A stretch of DNA of 64,000 nt from JAEELC01 sp963605425 (GCA_963605425.1 CAVCUQ010000002.1:33278-97277); one strand, 5' to 3'. Shown: positions 1 through 9,043, numbered from the stretch's first letter. Program-made: numbers and translations. The notes: a model not told the origin generated them from the letters alone.

Positions 1-398
1 AGGCATTAGAAAATAATTTAGTATTTGATGAATCTAAATTTAAATATGAAGGTAATTACCATGAATTATCACTTTCTGAAGTAATTGATCAAGTATTTGA
101 TAACTTTGAAAAGTCTGATGATGCAGTTGTAATGGTAAATTATGCAACACTAAACTTAGACAAGATTGATATCTTATTGAATTCTAGTCTAGTTAATTAT
201 TCACTTGATAGATTAAATTTAGTTGATAAAGCTATTTTACGTCTTGCAGTAAGCGAATTTTTAAATAAGCAAATTGCAAGTGAAATTGTTATCAATGAAG
301 CTTTAGAATTAACTAAAGAATTTAGCGACCAAGGTGATAATAAGGCTGTTAGATTCAATAATAAAGTATTAGATACTGTTTTAAAGAAATTAAACTAA
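1..398 (+). CDS. nusB: Transcription antitermination factor NusB, 5' end cut by window edge
   Basis: NusB binds boxA RNA with S10 (NusE) and supports antitermination, chiefly of rRNA operons. The reading frame is open from base 3 without a stop before the TAA at 396-398, so the true start lies upstream of the window; an ATG at 132 is internal. About 131 residues are visible. The C-terminal third has the family pattern, with VINEALELTKEF and AVRFNNKVLD close to the usual NusB ending. xseA begins one base after the stop, so the two are co-transcribed. The call rests on the C-terminal motif plus the classic nusB-xseA-xseB neighbourhood. Confidence 0.9.
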   Translation, partial: ALENNLVFDESKFKYEGNYHELSLSEVIDQVFDNFEKSDDAVVMVNYATLNLDKIDILLNSSLVNYSLDRLNLVDKAILRLAVSEFLNKQIASEIVINEALELTKEFSDQGDNKAVRFNNKVLDTVLKKLN

Positions 399-399
399 T

Positions 400-1674
400 A
401 TGGAATCAAAATATTTAACAGTTACTGCACTTAATAGATACATTAAATATAAATTTGATTATGATAATAATTTAAAAGGGATAATGATAGAGGGAGAAAT
501 ATCTAATTTTAAGAGACACGCTAGAGGTCATTTTTATTTCACCTTAAAAGATGATAATTCTCAAATTTCTTGTGTAATGTTCGCTTCTAGAGCTTATTCT
601 GTTAACTTTAATCCTAAAAATGGTGATAAGGTTTATATTACCGGGGATGTTTTAGTTTATGAACAAGGTGGAACTTATCAAATTTATGTAAACACTTTAA
701 AAAACGCAGGTATAGGTGATTTATATTTAAAATATGAAGCACTAAAGAAAGAACTTGAAGAAGCAGGACTTTTTGATCCTAAATATAAAAAGCCTCTTCC
801 TAAATATCCTCGAGTAATTGGGGTTATTACAAGTGATACTGGAGCTGTCATACATGATATTGTTACCACTACTAGCAGGCGTTATCCTTTAGTTAAAATT
901 GTTTTATATCCTACTTTAGTTCAAGGAGAAAATGCTAAAGAGTCTATTTCAAAACAAATTGCAAAGGCTAATAAAGATAAAATAGCGGATGTGCTTATTG
1001 TAGGTCGTGGTGGTGGATCACTTGAAGACTTATGGGCTTTTAATGAGAGAATGGTAGCGGAAGCTATTTTTAATTCATCTATTCCTATTATATCAGCTGT
1101 AGGTCATGAATCAGATACTACTATTGCAGACTTTGTAGCGGATAAGCGTGCAGCCACTCCTACTGCAGCAGCTGAGATTGCAACTCCTAATGTAATTGAT
1201 ATTAAAGATTCATTAAATAAAACACAAGATAATATTAATCGTATTATTAAAAATAAGTTTAAGGATTTATCACAATCATTATCTAAACTTGATGAGAGAC
1301 TTGATAACTTATCTCCATTAAGTAAATTAGAAGAAAAGAAGAAAAATCTAGAAACTTATTATAATAATTTAAATAATTATATGCTTAATATTCTAAATAA
1401 TAAGGAGAGTAATTTAGATAAATGTGTATCACATTTAAATCCTAATATGAAATCTCTTTTAGATAATAAGATATCTAAATATAGTTTGTTAAATGCTCGT
1501 CTTGATTCACTAAGCCCTCTTAAGGTTATGGATAGAGGTTTTAGTATTGCAAAGACTAAAGATAAGGTAATAAGATCAGTTGATGATGTTAAAGAAGGAA
1601 CGTTAATTGATATTACTTTAAAGGATGGAAATATTAAAGCAAATGTAAGTGAGGTTAATAAAAATGGAAGATAA
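400..1674 (+). CDS. xseA: Exodeoxyribonuclease VII large subunit
   Basis: Catalytic large subunit of exonuclease VII, which degrades single-stranded DNA to oligonucleotides in both directions. The 424-residue protein has an N-terminal OB-fold (about 1-105, with RHARGHFYFTLKDDNSQISC), then the catalytic domain with PRVIGVITSDTGAVIHDI, VGRGGGSLEDLWAFNE and SAVGHESDTTIADFVADKRA, and a long coiled-coil C-terminal half that normally binds several XseB chains. The start follows the nusB stop by one base, suggesting translational coupling. Length is a little short for the family (about 440-450) but nothing catalytic appears lost. Confidence 0.96.
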   Translation: MESKYLTVTALNRYIKYKFDYDNNLKGIMIEGEISNFKRHARGHFYFTLKDDNSQISCVMFASRAYSVNFNPKNGDKVYITGDVLVYEQGGTYQIYVNTLKNAGIGDLYLKYEALKKELEEAGLFDPKYKKPLPKYPRVIGVITSDTGAVIHDIVTTTSRRYPLVKIVLYPTLVQGENAKESISKQIAKANKDKIADVLIVGRGGGSLEDLWAFNERMVAEAIFNSSIPIISAVGHESDTTIADFVADKRAATPTAAAEIATPNVIDIKDSLNKTQDNINRIIKNKFKDLSQSLSKLDERLDNLSPLSKLEEKKKNLETYYNNLNNYMLNILNNKESNLDKCVSHLNPNMKSLLDNKISKYSLLNARLDSLSPLKVMDRGFSIAKTKDKVIRSVDDVKEGTLIDITLKDGNIKANVSEVNKNGR

Positions 1675-1876
1675 GAGTTTTGAAGAATTAATGACTGAAC
1701 TTGAGGAAACAGTTAAAAAACTTGAAAATAGAGAAATATCTTTAGATGATGCAGTTAAGGAATATTCTAAAGGTATAGAATTATCTAAGAAATGTTTTGA
1801 AATCTTAGAAAAAAATAAAAAACTTGTTACTGAAAAGATGACTGAACAAGGTTTAGAAAGTATTGATTTAGAGTAG
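1664..1876 (+). CDS. xseB: Exodeoxyribonuclease VII small subunit
   Basis: Small helical subunit of exonuclease VII. The start chosen is the ATG at 1664, with GAGG at 1651-1654 as ribosome binding site; an in-frame GTG at 1649 lies inside that site and is not favoured. The 70-residue product (begins MEDKSFEELM) shows the family pattern SFEELMTELEETVKKLENRE followed by DAVKEYSKGIELSKKC. It overlaps the end of xseA by 11 bases, so the two subunits are probably made in a coupled way. Confidence 0.94.
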   Translation: MEDKSFEELMTELEETVKKLENREISLDDAVKEYSKGIELSKKCFEILEKNKKLVTEKMTEQGLESIDLE

Positions 1877-1909
1877 TATATAACTACTTAAAGAAAAGAG
1901 GTGAAGATG

Positions 1910-3736
1910 ATGTTTGATTTACTTTCAATTAAGGATCCTTCTTTTTTAAGAAATTTATCAATGAAGGAACTTAAAATTCTATGCAGTGAAATTAGAGAAT
2001 TTTTAATTGAAAATGTATCTAAGACTGGAGGACATTTGTCTTCTAATTTAGGTATTGTTGAACTTACTGTTGCACTTCTTTATGTTTTTAATGATGAAAA
2101 TGATAAGTTCATATTTGATGTCGGACATCAATCTTATACTTATAAAATATTAACGGGAAGAGCTAGTGAATTTGTAAATTTGAGGAAATATGAAGGTCTT
2201 TCTGGTTTTATCAATTATGATGAAGGAAAATATGATGTGTTTGAATCAGGACATTCATCCACTTCAATTTCTGCACTTGCTGGTTTTCTTATTGCCAAAG
2301 AAAATGGTGAAAAGATTAATGACTGTATTGCAATTATAGGAGACGCATCTATTTCTAATGGTGAAGCCTTTGAAGGATTAAATTTTCTATCTACATTTAA
2401 TAAAGAGAGACCTATTGTTATTTTAAATGATAATCAAATGGCTATTTCAAAGATGGTTGGTGGTACAAGTCATACCTTTGAAATGCTTAGAAGATCTAAA
2501 TTATATCATGGTTTAAAAGCTACATTATCATTTATATTCCCTAAATTTATAACTAACTGGTTTCATAAGGTAAAAAGAGGTCTTAAAGCTTTTTTCCAAC
2601 ACGATAATTATTTTGAAGATCTAAATTTGGATTATTTCGGTCCTTATGATGGTAATAATTTAAAGGAATGCATTAGAGTGCTTGAAAGAGCTAAAAATGC
2701 TAAAGAACCTTTGATTATTCATTTATATACTAAAAAAGGATTAGGATATAAACCAGCCGAAGAAGATACTGAAGGTAAATTCCATGGTGTTAGTCCTTTT
2801 GATATTAAAACAGGTAAGAGTCTTAAGGTATGGAGGGAAAATGAAATATCTTACTCTGAATGTGTATCAAGGTGTGTAAATAGTTTAGAATGCGATAAGA
2901 AAATAGTTTGTGTTACACCAGCTATGATTGTAGGATCTCGTCTTAAGAAGTTAAAAGAGAAATTTCCGCACTCTATCTATGATGTTGGTATCGCAGAAGA
3001 ACACGCAGCTACAATGTGTGCAAGTCTTGCGTTAAATAATCAAAGACCAATACTATTTATGTATTCAACATTTGCTCAAAGAGCTTATGACCAAATATTA
3101 AATGACATATCGCGCAGAAAACTTCCGGTAACTATTTGCATAGATAGAGCAGGTATAGTATCAGGGGATGGTTCTACTCATCAAGGTATCTATGATATAG
3201 CGATGTTCTTATCTATGCCAAATATGATTATTTGCCAAGGTAAGGATTTAAGAGAGACTGAGGGTTTATTAAAATATATTACTACAATTAATTATCCATC
3301 AGTTATTCGTTTCCCTAAGAAATCTGATATCTTAGGAAGTGATGAAGTTACAATAAATGATTTTAAGTGGGAAGTACTTAAAAAAGGAGAAAATGTTGTA
3401 ATTTCTTATGGACCTGATATTTTAGAAATCTTAAAACTTGTTAATGATAATAATTTAAATGTTGAAGTAGTTAATGCTAGATTTATAAACCCAATCGATG
3501 AAGCATATTTAAATTCAATTAAGGGTAAAAAAGTACTAGTTTATGAACAAGTTTGTGAAAATGGTGGACTTTTTTCACAAATTGTAGCTTTCAATGAGAA
3601 ATTTAAGCTAAATTTGGATATATTACATATGGCGGTACCTCAAAGTGCATTAGTTCCATGTGGAGATGTTGCTAGTATCAAAAAATTATATAATCTAGAT
3701 AATGATTCGATTTTAAAGGAGCTTAAGAAGCTATGA
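1910..3736 (+). CDS. dxs: 1-deoxy-D-xylulose-5-phosphate synthase (divergent)
   Basis: Thiamine-diphosphate enzyme that condenses pyruvate and glyceraldehyde 3-phosphate, the first step of the MEP isoprenoid pathway. The frame opens at GTG 1901, but AGAGGTG at 1897-1903 acts as ribosome binding site, so ATG 1910 (MFDLLSIKDPSFLRNLS, 608 residues) or ATG 1907 is the likely start. Visible: DVGHQSYTYKILTGR, ESGHSSTSISALAGF, IAEEHAATMCASLAL, DRAGIVSGDGSTHQG. The thiamine-diphosphate motif reads GDASISNGEAFEGLN rather than the usual GDG form, so the protein is divergent. In Bacillus ispA precedes dxs; here it is absent. The gene overlaps tlyA by 4 bases. Confidence 0.9.
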   Translation: MFDLLSIKDPSFLRNLSMKELKILCSEIREFLIENVSKTGGHLSSNLGIVELTVALLYVFNDENDKFIFDVGHQSYTYKILTGRASEFVNLRKYEGLSGFINYDEGKYDVFESGHSSTSISALAGFLIAKENGEKINDCIAIIGDASISNGEAFEGLNFLSTFNKERPIVILNDNQMAISKMVGGTSHTFEMLRRSKLYHGLKATLSFIFPKFITNWFHKVKRGLKAFFQHDNYFEDLNLDYFGPYDGNNLKECIRVLERAKNAKEPLIIHLYTKKGLGYKPAEEDTEGKFHGVSPFDIKTGKSLKVWRENEISYSECVSRCVNSLECDKKIVCVTPAMIVGSRLKKLKEKFPHSIYDVGIAEEHAATMCASLALNNQRPILFMYSTFAQRAYDQILNDISRRKLPVTICIDRAGIVSGDGSTHQGIYDIAMFLSMPNMIICQGKDLRETEGLLKYITTINYPSVIRFPKKSDILGSDEVTINDFKWEVLKKGENVVISYGPDILEILKLVNDNNLNVEVVNARFINPIDEAYLNSIKGKKVLVYEQVCENGGLFSQIVAFNEKFKLNLDILHMAVPQSALVPCGDVASIKKLYNLDNDSILKELKKL

Positions 3737-4491
3737 GACTAGATGTATATTTAACTGAAAATGGTTATTTTAAAACTAGATCTAGAGCTCAAAATGAAAT
3801 TAAAGAAGGTCATGTTTTAGTAAATTCTAAAAAAGAAAAAGCAAGTTATCAAGTAGAAGAAAATGATGTAATAAGTTTAACGAATGTTATTCCTTATGTT
3901 TCAAGAGGCGGACTTAAACTTGAAAAGGCAATTAAGTGCTTTAATTTAGATTTTAAAGATAAGGCAGTCCTTGATATCGGAGCTTCAACAGGAGGCTTTA
4001 CTGATTGCGCGCTAAAAAGTGGCGCTAAAAAAGTTTACGCTGTTGATGTAGGATCTGATCAACTAGATGAAAGTCTGAAGAAAGATGAAAGAGTTGTTTC
4101 TTTAGAAAATACTAATATTTTAGATACTGATATTAAAGATAATATTGATTATCTAGTAATGGATGTATCTTTTGTATCTATTTTGCATTTAGTAGATGCG
4201 ATTAAGAAATATTTAAATGATAGTAATAAATTAATATGTTTAATAAAACCTGAATTTGAATCTAAAGAATTAAATAAGAAAGGTGTTATTAAAGATAAAA
4301 AAGCACATATCCAAATTCTAAATGATGTATATAGGGCACTCGCAGAAAACGGCTTATTTATCAACGAACTTGATTACTCTCCTATTAAAGGGGGATCAGG
4401 TAATATTGAATTTATATCAGTAATAGAGACTAAATATAAGTCTAATATTGATATAAATAAGGTTGTAAATAATGCTCATTTAATGGAGTAA
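3733..4491 (+). CDS. tlyA: TlyA/YqxC-family rRNA (2'-O) methyltransferase, S4 plus FtsJ domains
   Basis: A 252-residue protein with an N-terminal S4 RNA-binding domain (about 1-60, MRLDVYLTENGYFKTRSRAQ) and an FtsJ-type Rossmann methyltransferase. The SAM-binding motif is AVLDIGASTGGFTDCAL (about residue 78 onward) and KPEFE follows later. Characterised TlyA proteins 2'-O-methylate rRNA of both ribosomal subunits; substrate here is inferred from the family. The ATG overlaps the dxs stop (ATGA), and recN starts just after its end, the order conserved in Bacillus except that argR is missing between them. Confidence 0.92.
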   Translation: MRLDVYLTENGYFKTRSRAQNEIKEGHVLVNSKKEKASYQVEENDVISLTNVIPYVSRGGLKLEKAIKCFNLDFKDKAVLDIGASTGGFTDCALKSGAKKVYAVDVGSDQLDESLKKDERVVSLENTNILDTDIKDNIDYLVMDVSFVSILHLVDAIKKYLNDSNKLICLIKPEFESKELNKKGVIKDKKAHIQILNDVYRALAENGLFINELDYSPIKGGSGNIEFISVIETKYKSNIDINKVVNNAHLME

Positions 4492-4494
4492 TAT

Positions 4495-6183
4495 ATGTTA
4501 AAAAGATTATGTGTTAAAAATTTTGCAATTATAGAAGATATTGACATTCCTTTTAAGGAAGGGCTAAATATTATAAGCGGAGAAACAGGTGCCGGTAAAT
4601 CACTGATACTTTACGCACTTAATTTATCTCTTGGCTCTAGAGCTCTATCTTCTTATATAAGGTATAAAGAGGAAGAGGCTAGAGTTTTAGCTTCTTTTTC
4701 TTATTGTAATAAAAAAATAGATGAAATACTTGAATATAACAATATTGAAATAAGGGATGAACTTCAAATAGAAAGAACTATTACGAAGTACAAATCAATA
4801 ATTAAGATTAATAACGTGGTAACTAGTTTAAACGTTTTAAAAAATATTAGTATGTATCTAGCCTCAATACATATGCAAAATGATAATTTAAAACTTTTAA
4901 ATAAGGATAAGTATTTAGAATTTATTGATAATAATCAAGATGAAGATTTGAATAAGGCTTTAAGGGTTTATAATATTAACAAAGATAAATATATAAAATG
5001 CTTGAAAGAATTAAATGATATTAAAGATAATGCAATTAAGACTAAGGATAATATAGATTATTTAAGTTATGTACTTAAAGAATTAAATGAACTTGAATTA
5101 ACTGATACTTTATATGAAGAACTTGAGACTGAAATTAAGAAACTATCTAATTTTGATAAGATATATTCGAATCTTAAAGAAGCTTTAAATTCTTTAGAAA
5201 ATGAATATTTTAATATAGATAATATATATGAAGCTTCAATTTACTTAGATAAGATTAAAGAATATGATAATGCTTTTGGTGAAACATCATCTAGTATAAA
5301 AGCTGCTTATGATTTAATATCTCTTTCAAAAGAAGAAATTAAAACTTATTTAAGTTCTTTAGAATATGACCCTGAGTACTTAGATTCTTTAATTTCAAAA
5401 CAAAACAAAATTGATAAGACTATGCTTAAGTATCATAAGAATTACGGGGAACTTTTAAATTATAAGAACGAAATTGAAGAAAGCTTGAAGAATATTGAAT
5501 CTTTTGATGATTTAATTTTTGAAAAAGAAAAAGAACTTAAAGCATTACATAAGGAACTTGTCTTATCAAGTCAAAGTGTTACTAAAATAAGAAGAGAAAA
5601 TGCAAACATAATAGAGAATGATTTAATTAAGGAATTAAATGATTTAAATTTAGCTGATGTTTCATTTAAAATTGAATTTGAAAATATTGATTATTCTAAT
5701 TACTTAAATAAAGATATTTTTAAAGAAACAGGAACAGATATAATTGAACTTTTAATTTCTTTAAATAAGGGTGAGCCTTTAATGAGTATAGCTGAATGTG
5801 CAAGTGGCGGTGAAGTATCAAGAATAAACCTTGCATTTAAAGCAATCTTAGCAAAAAAGAATACATATTCTTTATTTATATTTGATGAAATAGATACCGG
5901 AGTTTCAGGCTTTATAGCAGATTCTATTGGTCAAAAGATGAGAGAAATAACAGAATATGTCCAGGTAATTGCAATATCTCATCAGGCCCACGTAGTTTCG
6001 AAAGCAAATAATATATTATTTGTTTATAAAGAAACAAAAGATAATAGAACTATTACTTTATCTAAGACATTAAGCATGGAAGAAAGAGAAGAAGAACTAG
6101 CAAAAATGATATCTGGAAATAAGGTAACAGATTATGCTTTAAAACAAGCAAAAGAAATGATAAATACAAATGAAAAATCCTAG
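4495..6183 (+). CDS. recN: DNA repair protein RecN
   Basis: SMC-like ATPase that acts early in double-strand break repair. The 562-residue protein has Walker A GETGAGKS at residues 29-36, an extended coiled-coil middle (about 150-350), the ABC signature region ECASGGEVSRINLAFK and Walker B LFIFDEIDTGVSG. Length matches the family. It closes the nusB-recN gene block, three bases after tlyA. The last codons run into an inverted repeat (6176-6199) that appears to serve the opposing gene. Confidence 0.96.
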   Translation: MLKRLCVKNFAIIEDIDIPFKEGLNIISGETGAGKSLILYALNLSLGSRALSSYIRYKEEEARVLASFSYCNKKIDEILEYNNIEIRDELQIERTITKYKSIIKINNVVTSLNVLKNISMYLASIHMQNDNLKLLNKDKYLEFIDNNQDEDLNKALRVYNINKDKYIKCLKELNDIKDNAIKTKDNIDYLSYVLKELNELELTDTLYEELETEIKKLSNFDKIYSNLKEALNSLENEYFNIDNIYEASIYLDKIKEYDNAFGETSSSIKAAYDLISLSKEEIKTYLSSLEYDPEYLDSLISKQNKIDKTMLKYHKNYGELLNYKNEIEESLKNIESFDDLIFEKEKELKALHKELVLSSQSVTKIRRENANIIENDLIKELNDLNLADVSFKIEFENIDYSNYLNKDIFKETGTDIIELLISLNKGEPLMSIAECASGGEVSRINLAFKAILAKKNTYSLFIFDEIDTGVSGFIADSIGQKMREITEYVQVIAISHQAHVVSKANNILFVYKETKDNRTITLSKTLSMEEREEELAKMISGNKVTDYALKQAKEMINTNEKS

Positions 6184-6199
6184 CCAGGCGGTTAGGATT
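6176..6199 (-). terminator. Terminator for the minus-strand gene at 6206-6832
   Basis: AATCCTAGCC (6176-6185) pairs with GGTTAGGATT (6190-6199) around a 4-base loop. Read on the minus strand the stem is followed by a T run (6173-6177). On the + strand there is only AATTAATT after the stem, so it is mainly a minus-strand terminator, though it may also stop recN transcripts. Confidence 0.65.
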
Positions 6200-6205
6200 A
6201 ATTAA

Positions 6206-6832
6206 TTATTTTAAGTTTAGAACAAGTTCATCTAAAGTATTATAATTAGCTTCTTTAAAACAAATTGAACCAAAAAGAATAGCTATTTCACTTAATTCTT
6301 CAAAGGTGTTTGATTTTACATAGTAAGAAACTCTTTGATCAATTTTTGATTTGAAGTTTGCAATAAATTCGGCCTTAAAAGCTGAATAATCAAGACCCAT
6401 ACTATATACCTTATAGAAATGAGAAGGATAATCTAAAGACATAGTTAAGGACATTAATGATGTAGTATTAAAACCTATTATTGCTTTATTTGCATAATTC
6501 TTATTAAAACGATAATGAATTTCAAGATTTGGAATTATTCTATCTATTATTTCTTTTTGATAAATTTCAGAAAAGTCATATTTAGACTTGAATGATTCAA
6601 AAAGAAGGTAGTTTTTCTTAAAAGAAACAGAAGGGAAGATAGCGATAAAGGCTACACCTAACTTATTTGATACTTCTTGAATATTCTTAGAAGTTATAAA
6701 AGGATTAGATTCGGCTAATATATAATAAGCATCATATATTTTATTTTCAAATCTATATTCATCAGGAGTAATAACAGCTGTTGAAATTTGAATGTTTAGT
6801 TTTTCTGAGTAAGTTTTTGATAAATCTAGCAT
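6206..6832 (-). CDS. Esterase-family (alpha/beta hydrolase) homologue lacking the nucleophile serine
   Basis: A 208-residue protein on the minus strand. The stretch IPNLEIHYRFNKNYANKAII followed by GFNTTSLMSLTMSLDYPSHF strongly recalls the 'putative esterase' family (esterase D / enterochelin esterase type), where the same place normally reads IP-ESHYR ... AIAGLSMGG ... ALKYP-LF. The nucleophile elbow GxSxG is replaced by GFNTT, so the catalytic serine position holds Asn. The protein is also shorter than usual and lacks an obvious oxyanion-side HG motif. I read it as a non-catalytic or repurposed homologue. Ribosome binding site AGGTGA precedes the ATG. Function unknown. Confidence 0.55.
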   Translation of the reverse strand: MLDLSKTYSEKLNIQISTAVITPDEYRFENKIYDAYYILAESNPFITSKNIQEVSNKLGVAFIAIFPSVSFKKNYLLFESFKSKYDFSEIYQKEIIDRIIPNLEIHYRFNKNYANKAIIGFNTTSLMSLTMSLDYPSHFYKVYSMGLDYSAFKAEFIANFKSKIDQRVSYYVKSNTFEELSEIAILFGSICFKEANYNTLDELVLNLK

Positions 6833-6848
6833 AAAATCACCTGTAAAA

Positions 6849-6854
6849 ATTATA
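6849..6854 (-). promoter_or_regulatory. -10 box for the minus-strand esterase-like gene
   Basis: TATAAT on the minus strand (ATTATA on +) lies 17 bases before the start codon, leaving a leader of about 10 bases that holds AGGTGA. No good -35 hexamer is seen. Confidence 0.45.
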
Positions 6855-6891
6855 TAATATGTAGATTACAAAATAAATACAATTATAATTT

Positions 6892-6918
6892 TTAGCACTT
6901 GAGTATTGACAGTGCCAA
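6892..6918 (+). promoter_or_regulatory. CIRCE-like (HrcA) operator over the htpG promoter
   Basis: TTAGCACTT (6892-6900), 9 bases, CAGTGCCAA (6910-6918). The CIRCE consensus is TTAGCACTC-N9-GAGTGCTAA: the left arm matches 8 of 9, the right arm 7 of 9, and spacing is exact. It overlaps the -35 box, as expected for an HrcA repressor site. Confidence 0.75.
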
Positions 6919-6934
6919 AAAATGCAATTATAAT
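6906..6934 (+). promoter_or_regulatory. Vegetative promoter of htpG
   Basis: Consensus TTGACA (6906-6911), 17-base spacer, consensus TATAAT (6929-6934). Transcription should start near 6941, with GGAGG at 6950-6954 and ATG at 6963. The -35 box lies inside the CIRCE-like repeat. Confidence 0.85.
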
Positions 6935-6962
6935 AACTATGTAATTTTTGGAGGTATTTGAA

Positions 6963-8870
6963 ATGGCACAAAAATATGAATTTAAAACAGAAACTAAACG
7001 TTTATTAGATATGATGATTAACTCTATATATACACATAAGGAAATTTTCTTACGTGAACTTATTTCAAACGCAAGTGATGCGATTGACAAGAGACACTAT
7101 CTATCATTAACTAATCAAAATATTAAAAATCTAGATTATGAAATTAAAGTTGAAGCTGATAAGGAAGCTAGAACATTAACTATTACTGACAATGGTATTG
7201 GATTTACTCATGATGAATTAGTTAATAATTTAGGTACTATTGCAAAATCTGGTAGTAAACAATTTGTAGAAGAAATGGATGATGCAAGTAAAGCTGATAT
7301 TGATATCATTGGTCAATTTGGTGTAGGATTCTATTCTGGTTTTATGGTAGCTGATTTAATTGAAGTATATACTAAGTCACCTTTAGATGAAAAGGGATAT
7401 AAGTTTACATCAGAAGGTCTTGATTCTTATACAATTGATGAGGTTGAAACTGAAGAAGGAACTAAGATTGTTCTTCATTTAAGACCTAATACTGAAGATA
7501 TTAATTATGAGAATTATCTTGATGAATATACAATTAAAGAATTAGTAAGAAAATATTCTGATTATATTAGATATCCTATTAAGACATGGGTTACTAAATA
7601 TAATACTTTAGATGAAAAAGATGAAGATGGTAATCCTAAGACTGAAGAGACTAAGGAACTTGAAACTATCAATTCTCAAACTCCTATTTGGAAGAAAGAT
7701 AAAAAAGATGTAACTGATGAAGAAATTAATAGTTTCTATAAATCTAAGTTCTCAGACTGGCAAGACCCACTTGTAACTATTTGGTCTAGTGTTGAAGGTA
7801 ATGTTACATATAAGTCTTTATTATTTATTCCAGCTAAGGCTCCTTATGATTTATATAATTCTAATTATGAAAAAGGATTACAATTATATACTAAGGGTGT
7901 ATTTGTAATTGATAAGTGTAAGGAATTAATTCCTGATTACTTAAAGTTTGTAAAAGGATTAGTTGATACTGAAGATTTACCACTTAACATTTCTCGTGAA
8001 ATGCTTCAAGAGGATAAAGCTTTAACTCAAATTGCTAAATCTGTTGAATCTAAGATTTTATCTGAATTAAAGAAGCTTCTTGAAAAAGACAGAGAAAAGT
8101 ACGAAAAGTTCTTTGAAGCTTATGGTGTAAACTTAAAGTATGGTATTTATGAGAACTTTGGTGCTAAGAAGGATAAGTTACAAGATTTAATCTTATTTGA
8201 ATCTGTTAATAGTGATAAGAAGATTACTTTAAAAGAATATAAAGAAAAGATGGTAGAAGGTCAAAAGAACATTTACTTTGTTTCTGCTCAAAATAAGGAA
8301 CAAGTGTTAAAACTTCCTCAAATTGATTCTATTAAAGCTAAAGGATTTGATTGTCTTGTCTTAACTGACCATGTTGATGAATTCATGTTACAAGTTTTAA
8401 GAGAATATGATAAAGTTGAATTTAAGAATATCAATTCAAGTGATTTAGATTTATTAAGTGACGCTGAAAAAGAAGAAATTAAGCAAACTGAAACAGATAA
8501 TAAGGAATTGCTAGATGCAATTAAATCTAGTTTACCTGATTTAAAAGAAGTTAAGATTTCAACAAGAGATTTATCTAGTGCATGTATGCTTTCAAGCGGT
8601 GAAGGTTTATCATTCGAAATGGAAAAGGTTTTAAATGCTCAACAAGATACTGATGGTAAGGTTAGAGCTGAAAGAATTCTTGAAATAAATCCTAAGAGCG
8701 AATTATTCACATTAATTAAAGAAAGTTATGACACTGATAAAGATTCTATTAAAGATTTAGCTGAATTATTATATGATGAAGCATTAATTAACCAAGGATT
8801 AAGCCTAGCTGATACAAAACGCTTTACAACTTTACTTGAAAACTTAATGACTAAGTCTTTAAAGAAGTAA
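6963..8870 (+). CDS. htpG: Molecular chaperone HtpG (Hsp90)
   Basis: Cytosolic Hsp90 ATPase that helps client proteins fold. The start is ATG 6963 (MAQKYEFKTE) behind GGAGG; an in-frame TTG at 6948 overlaps that site. The 635-residue product has the GHKL ATP-binding domain with ELISNASDAIDK, TDNGIGF and GQFGVGFYSGFMV, the middle domain with the catalytic-loop arginine in PLNISREMLQED, and a C-terminal dimerisation region. It is a single-gene unit with its own promoter, a CIRCE-like operator and a terminator, so heat-shock control by HrcA is likely. Confidence 0.97.
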   Translation: MAQKYEFKTETKRLLDMMINSIYTHKEIFLRELISNASDAIDKRHYLSLTNQNIKNLDYEIKVEADKEARTLTITDNGIGFTHDELVNNLGTIAKSGSKQFVEEMDDASKADIDIIGQFGVGFYSGFMVADLIEVYTKSPLDEKGYKFTSEGLDSYTIDEVETEEGTKIVLHLRPNTEDINYENYLDEYTIKELVRKYSDYIRYPIKTWVTKYNTLDEKDEDGNPKTEETKELETINSQTPIWKKDKKDVTDEEINSFYKSKFSDWQDPLVTIWSSVEGNVTYKSLLFIPAKAPYDLYNSNYEKGLQLYTKGVFVIDKCKELIPDYLKFVKGLVDTEDLPLNISREMLQEDKALTQIAKSVESKILSELKKLLEKDREKYEKFFEAYGVNLKYGIYENFGAKKDKLQDLILFESVNSDKKITLKEYKEKMVEGQKNIYFVSAQNKEQVLKLPQIDSIKAKGFDCLVLTDHVDEFMLQVLREYDKVEFKNINSSDLDLLSDAEKEEIKQTETDNKELLDAIKSSLPDLKEVKISTRDLSSACMLSSGEGLSFEMEKVLNAQQDTDGKVRAERILEINPKSELFTLIKESYDTDKDSIKDLAELLYDEALINQGLSLADTKRFTTLLENLMTKSLKK

Positions 8871-8885
8871 TATCTTAAGAATTAA

Positions 8886-8909
8886 GCCACCAATTTTGGT
8901 GACTTTTTC
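8886..8909 (+). terminator. Rho-independent terminator after htpG
   Basis: CACCA (8888-8892) pairs with TGGTG (8897-8901), followed by a run of five T. The stem is short but correctly placed. Confidence 0.6.
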
Positions 8910-9004
8910 TTATTGCAAAATATTTACTTTTTTGATATTATTTTAAATTGTTAATTTTTATAATTTAGAATTTTAAATAACTTTTAATTTATATTTAAAA
9001 ATGA

Positions 9005-9010
9005 TATAAT
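9005..9010 (+). promoter_or_regulatory. -10 box upstream of rluB
   Basis: TATAAT in a strongly AT-rich 173-base gap; the -35 region (about 8982-8987, TTTTAA) is weak. AAAGGAGG precedes the rluB ATG. Confidence 0.5.
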
Positions 9011-9043
9011 TTAACATAGTGTAGTTATGAAAGGAGGCACTTT

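Noticed and set aside
1872..1889. Hairpin after xseB as a terminator
   Set aside because: AGTAG/CTACT stem is weak and no T run follows; dxs begins at once, so the operon continues.
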